Assembly: GCA_024235035.1 (NCBI GenBank)
Contig: JACKNE010000009.1
Span: forward strand, 62,001-126,000
Reading direction: 5' to 3'
Source: Gammaproteobacteria bacterium
GTDB lineage: Bacteria; Pseudomonadota; Gammaproteobacteria; Competibacterales; Competibacteraceae
Length of the DNA stretch: 64,000 bases
The notes under the pieces are model-generated. The model saw nothing but the letters and a program-made list of their open reading frames with translations. It was not told the origin of the DNA and did not search any database. Shown here piece by piece: positions 17,267 through 25,835 of this stretch (position 1 is the first letter of the stretch; each line of letters begins with the position of its first letter). Made by a program: the position numbers and the translations under genes.

Positions 17267-18343
17267 ATGAAGATCGCCAGCTCGAATATTCAATTAGTCA
17301 GCCAGCACACGGCTGTCACCCATCACGAAGTCAAGGAGTCGTTACGGATGTGGGTCGGTGACCGTCGTCCGGATTTTGAGGGTCGAGGCCAGTCGAACCC
17401 ACCGGGCCAAGCGCGCCTGGATACCGTGCATCTTTCCCAGGCGGCTCGTGCGGCCCAGCCTAGTAAGGAAGTGGCGTCAGAGGATACCGAGTTACTACCA
17501 GAGGATGAACTCAAGCTGGGCATTCTGATCCGCATGATCGAAAACCTGACGGGGAAAAAAATCAAACTGGTTTCGCCGAAAGAACTGCGTGAACAAATGG
17601 GCAAGATCCAGGAACAGGCCGCGGAAACCGCTCAGGTTTTAGAAAAAGCGCAATCACAGACTCCGGAGCGAGCCGGATTCGGCATCGAATACGACTATTA
17701 CGAACGCCATTACGAAGCGGAGAAGACCACATTCTCGGCAGAAGGCGTCATCAAAACCCAGGACGGCAAGGAAATCGCTTTTTCAGTCGATCTGAGCATG
17801 AGCCGGCAGTTCCTACAGGAGCAAAGCGCCAGCCTGCGGATCGGCGATGCCAAGCTCAAGGATCCACTGACACTGAATTTTGGCGGCCATGCGGCGGAAC
17901 TGACCACCACCCGTTTCAGCTTCGATATCGATTCCGACGGGCGACAGGATCAGATTGCTTTCGTGGGTCCCAACAGCGGTTTTTTGGCGCTGGATCGCAA
18001 TGGCGACGGGATTATCAATAACGGACAGGAGTTATTCGGAGCGAGTACCGGTCAGGGTTTTGCCGAACTCGCTCAGTATGATGAAGACGGCAATCAGTGG
18101 ATCGACGAAAATGATTCCATCTACCAAAACCTGCGCATTTGGTCCAAGGATGCCCAGGGGCAAGATCAACTGGTCGGGTTAGGTGAACGCGGCGTTGGCG
18201 CCATTTACTTGGGACATGTCACGACGCCGTTTGCACTCAAGGATGATCAGAATGCTTTGCTGGGCCAAATTCGCGAATCCGGGATCTTTCTCCAAGAGGA
18301 CGGCACAGTAGGTACCGTGCAGCAGATTGATCTGAGCGTTTGA
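17267..18343 (+). CDS. Protein with EF-hand/dockerin-like calcium loops
   Basis: A 358-residue protein. The N-terminal third is polar, with a helical stretch EDELKLGILIRMIENLTGKK. The middle has beta-rich sequence (IAFSVDLSMSRQF). The C-terminal third has acidic loops typical of calcium sites: DIDSDGRQDQI, DRNGDGIINNGQELFG and DEDGNQWIDENDSIY. The pattern LDRNGDGIINNGQELFG is frequent in RTX- and VCBS-type secreted proteins. No signal peptide is visible, so type I secretion or cytosolic location are both possible. The start at 17267 follows AAGAGGT; 21 codons upstream are also open. Confidence 0.68.
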   Translation: MKIASSNIQLVSQHTAVTHHEVKESLRMWVGDRRPDFEGRGQSNPPGQARLDTVHLSQAARAAQPSKEVASEDTELLPEDELKLGILIRMIENLTGKKIKLVSPKELREQMGKIQEQAAETAQVLEKAQSQTPERAGFGIEYDYYERHYEAEKTTFSAEGVIKTQDGKEIAFSVDLSMSRQFLQEQSASLRIGDAKLKDPLTLNFGGHAAELTTTRFSFDIDSDGRQDQIAFVGPNSGFLALDRNGDGIINNGQELFGASTGQGFAELAQYDEDGNQWIDENDSIYQNLRIWSKDAQGQDQLVGLGERGVGAIYLGHVTTPFALKDDQNALLGQIRESGIFLQEDGTVGTVQQIDLSV

Positions 18344-18805
18344 GAGACTGTTGAGAAACATAGATCAAAGCTGTTCTAATCGAGCCTCTAAATCGCTCTA
18401 GAAACCTCGGAGGCTGTTTGGTGTGAGTCACACTGCTATAGCGAACTTGTTCCGTTGGCGATAATAAATTTCCTCAGCCGGCGGGAGCGGGCGCGGCCTG
18501 GCCGGGTCACCGGCCGTAGTTTTGACCTTGCCGCGCACGACGCCTTGCAAACCATCCAGTCACATCAACCGTCACCGTGCAGCGGGCCACGTTGACGCCT
18601 TCTCAAAAGTCAACCAAGTTTGGGTTGTAACCACGATTTCTTGGGCTTCAAACTCCGACTACTCTTCCAGGATCTTCTGGATTTTCTGCCGATTTAACTG
18701 CATTTAATCGCCTAGCATTTATCTTTGATAACGCCGATCGGTTCTCACCTCCATCAGCATGCACCCCTCCCTACACAGGGAAGGGGCAACAACCCAACGA
18801 CACCC
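18344..18805. other. Intergenic region, 462 bp, no supported gene
   Basis: No convincing coding sequence is present: short frames lack ribosome sites and one minus-strand frame stops after 14 codons. A GC-rich hairpin GGCCGG-GTCA-CCGGCC occurs at 18500-18515, followed by TAGTTTTG, which could end transcription from 17267 but has a poor T run. A second hairpin is at 18764. Confidence 0.5.
18764..18786. other. Hairpin downstream of icmF
   Basis: CCCCTCCCT and AGGGAAGGGG pair around ACAC with one bulged A. It lies 20 bp beyond the icmF stop and lacks a T tract. The sequence is similar to the hairpins at 8976 and 13677. Confidence 0.4.
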
Positions 18806-21800
18806 TCACATATTCCGCCGATACTGCCCTCCGACCTCGAACAGCGTGTGGGTGATCTGCCCCAAAGAGCAGTAACGCACGGCATCCACCAGCACCGCGA
18901 ACAAATTCTCGTTATCGATCGCCGCCTGTTTCAATCGCTCCAACATTCGATCGCCATCCGGGCGATTCCGCGCCTGAAATTCCCGCAACCGCCGTAACTG
19001 ACTTTGCTTCTCCTCCTCGGTGGAGCGCGCCAATTCGATTTTCACTTGATCCGCCTTGGCATTGGGATTACGGAAGGTATTGACGCCGACGATAGGCAAC
19101 GAACCATCATGCTTGAGGGTCTCGTAGTACAGTGATTCCTCCTGAATCTTGCCGCGCTGGTAGCCAGTCTCCATTGCGCCCAGCACCCCACCACGCTCGC
19201 TGATCCGCTCGAACTCCTGCAAGACCGCCTCTTCCACTAGATCGGTCAATTCCTCGATGATGAACGCACCCTGATTCGGGTTCTCGTTCTTCGCCAAGCC
19301 CCATTCCTGGTTGATGATCAACTGCACGGCCATAGCCCGCCGCACCGATTCTTCGGTGGGTGTGGTGATCGCTTCATCGTAGGCGTTGGTGTGCAGAGAA
19401 TTGCAGTTATCGTAGATCGCGATGAGCGCCTGCAGCGTGGTGCGGATATCGTTGAAATCCATCTCCTGAGCATGCAGGGAACGGCCTGAGGTCTGGATAT
19501 GGTATTTCAATTTCTGACTGCGTTCATTCGCACCGTATTTATCACGCATGGCGGTCGCCCAGATGCGCCGCGCCACCCGACCCATGACCGAATATTCTGG
19601 GTCCATACCATTGCTGAAGAAGAACGACAGATTCGGCGCGAAGTCATCGATGTGCATCCCTCGTGCTAGATACGCCTCGACATAAGTGAAACCGTTAGCC
19701 AGCGTGAACGCCAGCTGCGAGATTGGATTTGCCCCCGCTTCAGCGATGTGATAGCCAGAAATCGACACCGAATAGAAGTTTCTAACCCCATGGTGCACAA
19801 AATACGCCTGGATATCGCCCATCATCTTCAGTGCGAATTCGGTGGAGAAGATACAAGTGTTCTGACCTTGATCTTCTTTCAGAATGTCGGCCTGCACCGT
19901 GCCGCGCACATTCGCCAAAACCCATGCCTGAATCTTCTCGATCTCGTTGTCGGTCGGTGGGCGATGATTGTCGCGCTCGAACTTCTCGATCTGCTGATCG
20001 AAAGCGGTGTTGAAGAACATGGCTAGAATAATCGGCGCCGGGCCGTTGATGGTCATCGACACCGAGGTCGTGGGACAGCACAGATCGAAGCCCGCATACA
20101 GCACTTTCAAATCGTCCAGCGTGGCGATGGAGACGCCGGAATTGCCGACCTTGCCGTAGATATCCGGCCGCTCATCCGGATCACAGCCGTACAACGTCAC
20201 CGAGTCGAAGGCGGTTGACAAGCGAGTCGCCTCGGCGTGCTCGGCCAGCCGCTTGAAACGGCGGTTGGTGCGGAACGGATCACCTTCGCCGGCGAACATG
20301 CGGGTTGGGTCCTCATTCTCGCGTTTGAAGGCGAACACTCCAGCAGTGTAGGGAAAGCTGCCGGGCATGTTCTCGCGCATCATCCAGCGCAACAACTCGC
20401 CATGCTCCTCGAAGCGCGGAATCGCCACTTTGGGAATGCGTGTGCCGGACAGCGAGCGACGGGTCAACGGGGTGCGAATTTCCTTGTCGCGGATCTTCAC
20501 CACATACTCATCGCCCAGGTAGCTTTCCCGCACCTGCGGCCACATCTCTACCAGCTTACGGGCATGCGGGTCGATTTGGGATTCCACTCGCTCCAACAAC
20601 GGCTCCAAATCGGCGCTGGGTTTGCTTTCCGCTGCCAATAGCGCTTTGACCGCTTGCAACTGTTGGCGCTGACGGACCCATTTCACCTGTTCTTCTACCT
20701 GCTGGTGATAACCACGCACCGTGTCAGCGATCTCCGCCAGATAGCGGGCGCGAGCCGCCGGTACGATCACCGTCTTACCAGTGGATGCCTTGCCTTCCAC
20801 AGAAGCCAACCGACCTGGCGCCAATTGCAAACCCTGAGCGCGCAGCAATCCCACGACACCGTGATAGAGTGCTGTCAGCCCATCATCATTGAACCGGGCG
20901 GCGATGGTCCCGTAGACCAGCAGGTCCTCAGGCGACTGGCCGAAGGCCTTATGGTTACGCTGCACTTGCTTGCGCACATCGCGCAACGCGTCCTCGGCCC
21001 CCTTTCGGTCGAACTTATTGATCGCCACCGCATCGGCGAAATCGAGCATGTCGATCTTTTCCAACTGCGACGCAGCGCCAAATTCCGGGGTCATCACATA
21101 CAACGAACGATCCACTAGCGGCACGATAGCGGCATCGCCCTGACCGATACCGGAGGTCTCGACAATCAGCAGATCAAAGCCGGCTAGTTTACAGGCTGCC
21201 AGAATGTCCCCTAGTGTTTCGGGCACCTCACTGCCAGCGGAGCGGGTCGCCAGCGAGCGCATGTACAAGTTGGAGCCGCTGATGGCATTCATACGGATGC
21301 GGTCGCCGAGCAACGCCCCGCCGGTCTTACGCCGCGACGGATCGGCGGCGATGACGGCAATTTTCAACCGATCGTCCTGATCCAGCCGGAAGCGCCGCAC
21401 CAGCTCATCGGTCAACGAAGACTTGCCGGAACCGCCGGTGCCCGTGATCCCTAAAACCGGCACGGTGAGGGTTTCGGCTTGACCGAGAATCTGCTGATGC
21501 AGTTCAGGAGAAACGACCTGGTTTTCCAGCGCGGTGATCATTCGGGATAGGGCCCGCCAATCGCCAGCCTTAACGCCATCCAGAGTCTGGGGGGCGTATT
21601 GAGCCGGATCGGTATCGCAGACCATGATCATGTCGTCGATCATGCCCTGCAAACCCATGGCTTGACCGTCTTCAGGCGAAAAAATACGGGTCACGCCATA
21701 TTCATGCAATTCACGGATCTCCTCCGGCACGATCACGCCGCCGCCGCCGCCGAACACTTTGATGTTGGCGCCGTCGCGCTCACGCAACAAGTCGATCATG

Positions 21801-22078
21801 TACTTGAAAAATTCGACATGACCCCCTTGATAGGAGCTGATCGCGATGCCTTGGGCGTCCTCCTGCAGGGCGGCAGTGACGATGTCGTCCACCGAGCGGT
21901 TATGGCCAAGGTGGATGACTTCCGCGCCGCTGGCTTGCAGGATGCGGCGCATGATATTGATCGAAGCATCATGGCCGTCGAAGAGGCTGGCAGCGGTGAC
22001 GAAACGCACCTTGTGACGAGAAGGGGCCTTGCTGGCTCCAGGCAAAGGGGCCTTGCGCTGACTGATGATTGCGGACAT
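18806..22078 (-). CDS. icmF: Fused isobutyryl-CoA mutase
   Basis: A 1090-residue adenosylcobalamin enzyme interconverting isobutyryl-CoA and n-butyryl-CoA. Domain order is the IcmF fusion. First comes the B12-binding domain, with DGHD (34-37) carrying the cobalt-ligating His. Next is a MeaI-type G-protein chaperone with P-loop GTGGSGKS (213-220) and NKFD (354-357). The mutase barrel starts near 540. At the two positions that set specificity, Phe is found at ~582 (VFAFKREN) and Gln at ~739 (DQGQNTCIF). Methylmalonyl-CoA mutase has Tyr and Arg there, so isobutyryl-CoA is the likely substrate. AGGAGA precedes the ATG. It is divergent from an AraC regulator. Confidence 0.95.
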   Translation of the reverse strand: MSAIISQRKAPLPGASKAPSRHKVRFVTAASLFDGHDASINIMRRILQASGAEVIHLGHNRSVDDIVTAALQEDAQGIAISSYQGGHVEFFKYMIDLLRERDGANIKVFGGGGGVIVPEEIRELHEYGVTRIFSPEDGQAMGLQGMIDDMIMVCDTDPAQYAPQTLDGVKAGDWRALSRMITALENQVVSPELHQQILGQAETLTVPVLGITGTGGSGKSSLTDELVRRFRLDQDDRLKIAVIAADPSRRKTGGALLGDRIRMNAISGSNLYMRSLATRSAGSEVPETLGDILAACKLAGFDLLIVETSGIGQGDAAIVPLVDRSLYVMTPEFGAASQLEKIDMLDFADAVAINKFDRKGAEDALRDVRKQVQRNHKAFGQSPEDLLVYGTIAARFNDDGLTALYHGVVGLLRAQGLQLAPGRLASVEGKASTGKTVIVPAARARYLAEIADTVRGYHQQVEEQVKWVRQRQQLQAVKALLAAESKPSADLEPLLERVESQIDPHARKLVEMWPQVRESYLGDEYVVKIRDKEIRTPLTRRSLSGTRIPKVAIPRFEEHGELLRWMMRENMPGSFPYTAGVFAFKRENEDPTRMFAGEGDPFRTNRRFKRLAEHAEATRLSTAFDSVTLYGCDPDERPDIYGKVGNSGVSIATLDDLKVLYAGFDLCCPTTSVSMTINGPAPIILAMFFNTAFDQQIEKFERDNHRPPTDNEIEKIQAWVLANVRGTVQADILKEDQGQNTCIFSTEFALKMMGDIQAYFVHHGVRNFYSVSISGYHIAEAGANPISQLAFTLANGFTYVEAYLARGMHIDDFAPNLSFFFSNGMDPEYSVMGRVARRIWATAMRDKYGANERSQKLKYHIQTSGRSLHAQEMDFNDIRTTLQALIAIYDNCNSLHTNAYDEAITTPTEESVRRAMAVQLIINQEWGLAKNENPNQGAFIIEELTDLVEEAVLQEFERISERGGVLGAMETGYQRGKIQEESLYYETLKHDGSLPIVGVNTFRNPNAKADQVKIELARSTEEEKQSQLRRLREFQARNRPDGDRMLERLKQAAIDNENLFAVLVDAVRYCSLGQITHTLFEVGGQYRRNM

Positions 22079-22306
22079 TGGATGAACTCTCCTAAATCAA
22101 TGATTATGGCTTCGCCACGCTGCTGATTTTCCTGGAAGCCGAAGCGGAGTTCCCGCGTGAAACAAGGGTACGATAATAATCAGAACCTGAAAGCGATGTA
22201 GGCCAATCTGGTTGCAATTCCTGCCAGATTCTACCCTGATCAAACGACTGTTTACGCCATCTTCACATCTTCTAATATTCAAGATGCACTGCTGAATTGA
22301 ACGAAT

Positions 22307-23344
22307 ATGGCTACCGTTTCCGAGGTTGCAATAACGCCAGTGGCATTTGTATGGGCGATCGTCGCCGCCTATCAACGCTATGGCAAAAATCCAGTCCACG
22401 CGCTCCAGCGGGCGCACATAACGCCAGAACTCTTGTCGAATCCGACGAATCGCGTGACAGGATCACAGATGGAAATCTTGTTCGGCATCGCGATCCGGGA
22501 ACTGGATGATGAAGCGTTAGGATGGTTTTCGCGCCGGCTACCGTGGGGAACTTATGGCATGTTGTGCAGAGCTTCCTTGAGTTCGCCAACCCTGGAAGTC
22601 GCCCTAAAACGATGGTGTCGCCATCATTGCCTGTTGACCGATGATATTACTCTTTTATTTTCCGTTACCCGAGCAGCAGCATCGATAACGATTCAGGCCA
22701 ATCAGGACTTGGGCGAGATGGAGGAATTTTGCTTCGCCACGCTTTTCCGGTACATCCTCGGTTATGCCTGTTGGGCGGTGAATTCACGGATTCCTTTACT
22801 GGAAGCTCGTTTTCCTTTCGATGCGCCGGAGCATATCGGCGTTTATCAGGTATTGTTCCCTGGTGCATTGTATTTCGGCTGCCAAGCTGCCCAAATCAGT
22901 TTTAATGCTGAATATGCGGCGCTCTCTATCCGTCGGGACGACCGGGCATTGAACAAAATGCTTCAGCAGGCGCTCCCGCTGACGATGTTTCCCTATCGCC
23001 GGGATCGGCTATTAGTTCAGCGCGTGCGTGAACTGTTGAAGATGCATCCAGACAGTGGGTATACCGGGGAGTCTCTAGCCAGAGATTTGCATGTCTCGCC
23101 CCGGACGCTACACCGGCAATTGCAGGAAGAAGGTGCATCACTGCAAGCCCTGAAGGATGAAGTACGGCGGGAAAAAGCCATCGATCTGCTCAATCGGACG
23201 TCCCGGCCCATCAAACAAATCGCGTTGGCGGTGGGTTTTCTCAATGAAAAGAGTTTTTCGCGGGCATTTAAAAAGTGGACGGGGATTCCGCCAGAGTCCT
23301 TTAGGGAACAAAGGATCGTTATCCATCCTATGGGCAGGGAGTGA
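22307..23344 (+). CDS. AraC-family transcriptional regulator (Arabinose_bd-type N-terminus)
   Basis: A 345-residue regulator. The N-terminal ~230 residues fit the ligand-sensing domain typical of OruR/ArgR-like AraC proteins. The C-terminal ~100 residues are the double helix-turn-helix: GESLARDLHVSPRTLHRQLQEEG, then IKQIALAVGFLNEKSFSRAFKKWTG. It is divergent from icmF across 228 bp, which makes icmF the obvious candidate target. The effector is unknown. The last 17 bp overlap the convergent gene at 23328. Confidence 0.9.
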   Translation: MATVSEVAITPVAFVWAIVAAYQRYGKNPVHALQRAHITPELLSNPTNRVTGSQMEILFGIAIRELDDEALGWFSRRLPWGTYGMLCRASLSSPTLEVALKRWCRHHCLLTDDITLLFSVTRAAASITIQANQDLGEMEEFCFATLFRYILGYACWAVNSRIPLLEARFPFDAPEHIGVYQVLFPGALYFGCQAAQISFNAEYAALSIRRDDRALNKMLQQALPLTMFPYRRDRLLVQRVRELLKMHPDSGYTGESLARDLHVSPRTLHRQLQEEGASLQALKDEVRREKAIDLLNRTSRPIKQIALAVGFLNEKSFSRAFKKWTGIPPESFREQRIVIHPMGRE

Positions 23345-25772
23345 ATCGGTCGATGGCAGATCCGGTATGTCGATCATGCAAACGGCCGGAAACCATGCCG
23401 CTGGACGGGAATGGCTCCAGTAGCGTCGAGAATAGAATCAAATAATACAGCAATGCCAGTCGCGGCGCGTCCAACAAGCTGTCAAACAAGCCAACGGCCA
23501 GAAAACCCGATAACGCTGCGAATAAGACCAATGCCAAGAGCTGATGGTTTTTCCTAAATTGAAGGAAAGCGCGCGCCAATCCCAGCAACGTCAATAAGCC
23601 AAATAACCCGACACCCATCCATCCTTGATCGAAGAATAGATTCAGCCACAGATTCTTGATATGCCAAGGCAAATGGTGGCGGTCGCTGGTGAAAAACCAA
23701 TGTGCGCCACCTTGAGAAAAATCGCTGTTGGCAAGCAGCTCAGCGCCTGTTGCAGGATCGCGCAATTGAATATTATCCACATCTAAGGCGGCGCCACCAG
23801 TAGAGTTATGCAGCGTGAACTGAACAGTGCGATAAGATCCCCAAAAATCTCCAGCGAACTGCAAAGTATTCAGCGGTAATTCGACATGCTGCCAGTCCTG
23901 ATGGTCAATTCTTAGCGAACTCCCACTGCACCCGGAAGCATAGAGCAGCCATTTCTGGCACAGGTTTACATTGAGCTTTGCGGGTTCTGCCGGAGCACGC
24001 ACGTCCAACGATAGTGTATAGAGCACATAAAGCGGTGCTTGCACCCGCTGACCGATACGTAATGGTTCTCCATAGCCGCGTGGATGGCGAGCGCCGCTGA
24101 TTCGAAGGAAACGATTACCATTCTCGGTCTCATATTGAAAATTCCCCGGAAATTCACCATCAGGATTGCGCCAAAAATAAATGGCCGGAAACCTGCCAAC
24201 GCCCATACCCCACCAGGCAGTGGCCCAGTCGGTATCCATCATCATCAGACTGGCCTGCCAATGTCGCAAACGGTATTCCCAGTCGCGCGGCGCCTGGGAT
24301 AAACGCTCGCCCATATAGTAATTACCGACGATCGGTATGCCGATCCCCAAAACCATCGCAATCAAGACCGCACTCACCCAAGTCGATCGTTCCCAGCGCC
24401 AAATGGGATAGTAAAAATTCATCAGCACCAAACCAACGGCCAAACCAATCGCCGCCAACGCATTGACCAGTGCCGGTTCGCCACCCCAATGTTGCGCGAC
24501 TAACCCCGTTCCCAGCGCCATCCCGATGAATCCGATCATGCCCATGATCGCACCCAAGGATCGATGGCCACCGCCGAAAACCAAGATCCCGACGCCCCAA
24601 ACGATGGCTGCCAATCCGAAAGCCAGATAGGCGCCTTTGGCTAGCGCTTGCCAAAGTACCCATTCACTTACCAGACAGACGACAAGTCCCAGGGCAAGCT
24701 GAAACCAGCTGGGCAAAGGGCGTGGCAGACTGCCGACAAACAAAGCGCCGACCAATAAGCCTAAGGTTGCCGCCAAGGTGCGGTAACCACCGGTGGCGAA
24801 GACATGAAACAACAGATAGCCGGTCAGACATAACAACGACAGAATCAGCAGGGATTGCCGCCCGTACCTTCGAGAATGATCTCGACCTGGAAGCAGGCTA
24901 AAACCGAGGATCGCTAAAGCAAGGCCAAAGCCCAAATAGAGCCCTCGTGAAAAGGTCGCCATCACCGCATAGGTACCGAAGCCTATCAGGATCGCTGCGA
25001 AAATTGCGTGGTTGAATCGTTTAGCTTGCAGCAGCCAAAGCACGCCGAAGGGCATCAGTAGGGCGAGCGACCCATCCAGGGTCGCACCGCCGGTATGCAT
25101 GGCGGAAAAAGGACCAGTCACCCGGTAGTCGCTGGCAAAATCCAACAGGCCGGTAAAGGTCAGGCGCTCCCAAAAAACGCTGCTGCTGACCAGCGCCAGA
25201 GCAGCCAGTAAGCCAGGCAACAGATAACGCCGAAGATTTTCCCCCGTCAATGTTCGCTGTAGCAATGGCAATAACAGCAATGCCCACAACAATCCCTTGG
25301 CAACCCGCAATCCATTGTAAGGGCTTGTATAATCAGTTAGCACATTGAGATCGGGAGCCGGGAGGGGCCACAAACCGCGCAACAGACTGACCAGGAAAGC
25401 CGTCAAGAACAATAGCAGGAGGACCATGGCCAGTGGTGTCAGCCAGCCAACCAGCGGAGCCCGCGCCAACCGCAGATAACCGACTATCACGGTCGTGGCG
25501 AGTACGATATCGGTTTCGTTACAGAGCAGCCAACCGGTCCAAGGAGCCAGATCGAACGCGAGCAAAATAGCCGGCAAGACCGCCAACCAACAGGCTGGAC
25601 GATACCAGAGCGCAAGCACGTATCCTGCCAGGATCGGCAATACATAGCCCCATCCTAGCGGATAACGCCATATCATGAACCCCAGAGGAGGTATCATGAT
25701 CAGGACCACGATGACTAGCAGACTGATACGGAGCCTTGCAAACACCGTGTAGCTCGAAGGTGGGAGATTCAT
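23328..25772 (-). CDS. O-antigen-ligase-like membrane protein with inserted beta-sandwich domain
   Basis: A ~814-residue polytopic membrane protein. The N-terminal ~480 residues hold at least ten hydrophobic segments of the Wzy/O-antigen ligase type. Residues ~540-705 are a soluble, Trp- and Tyr-rich domain with a carbohydrate-binding-module look (QHVELPLNTLQF, then ALDVDNIQLRDPATG). The ligase-like segment HLPWHIKNLWLNLFFDQGW and three further membrane helices follow. The ATG at 25772 is chosen because an upstream in-frame GTG lies inside the glgB terminator. Probable substrate: a lipid-linked glycan at the periplasmic face. No other glycan genes are adjacent. Confidence 0.72.
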   Translation of the reverse strand: MNLPPSSYTVFARLRISLLVIVVLIMIPPLGFMIWRYPLGWGYVLPILAGYVLALWYRPACWLAVLPAILLAFDLAPWTGWLLCNETDIVLATTVIVGYLRLARAPLVGWLTPLAMVLLLLFLTAFLVSLLRGLWPLPAPDLNVLTDYTSPYNGLRVAKGLLWALLLLPLLQRTLTGENLRRYLLPGLLAALALVSSSVFWERLTFTGLLDFASDYRVTGPFSAMHTGGATLDGSLALLMPFGVLWLLQAKRFNHAIFAAILIGFGTYAVMATFSRGLYLGFGLALAILGFSLLPGRDHSRRYGRQSLLILSLLCLTGYLLFHVFATGGYRTLAATLGLLVGALFVGSLPRPLPSWFQLALGLVVCLVSEWVLWQALAKGAYLAFGLAAIVWGVGILVFGGGHRSLGAIMGMIGFIGMALGTGLVAQHWGGEPALVNALAAIGLAVGLVLMNFYYPIWRWERSTWVSAVLIAMVLGIGIPIVGNYYMGERLSQAPRDWEYRLRHWQASLMMMDTDWATAWWGMGVGRFPAIYFWRNPDGEFPGNFQYETENGNRFLRISGARHPRGYGEPLRIGQRVQAPLYVLYTLSLDVRAPAEPAKLNVNLCQKWLLYASGCSGSSLRIDHQDWQHVELPLNTLQFAGDFWGSYRTVQFTLHNSTGGAALDVDNIQLRDPATGAELLANSDFSQGGAHWFFTSDRHHLPWHIKNLWLNLFFDQGWMGVGLFGLLTLLGLARAFLQFRKNHQLLALVLFAALSGFLAVGLFDSLLDAPRLALLYYLILFSTLLEPFPSSGMVSGRLHDRHTGSAIDRFTPCP

Positions 25773-25782
25773 AGGAAGTGCG

Positions 25783-25820
25783 GAGAAAAGAAACCGCTGG
25801 TGACGCTTCTTCACCAGCGG
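25783..25820 (-). terminator. Rho-independent terminator of glgB
   Basis: On the minus strand CCGCTGGTGA and TCACCAGCGG make a perfect 10-bp stem with loop AGAAGCG, followed by TTTCTTTTC. It begins 15 bases past the glgB stop codon and ends just before the start of the membrane-protein gene at 25772. It argues against co-transcription of the two. Confidence 0.85.
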
Positions 25821-25835
25821 CTGGAGTTGCCGCTC

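Noticed and set aside
18522..18707. A 61-codon frame in the intergenic region after the calcium-loop protein
   Set aside because: No ribosome site, no recognisable family; composition is not coding-like.
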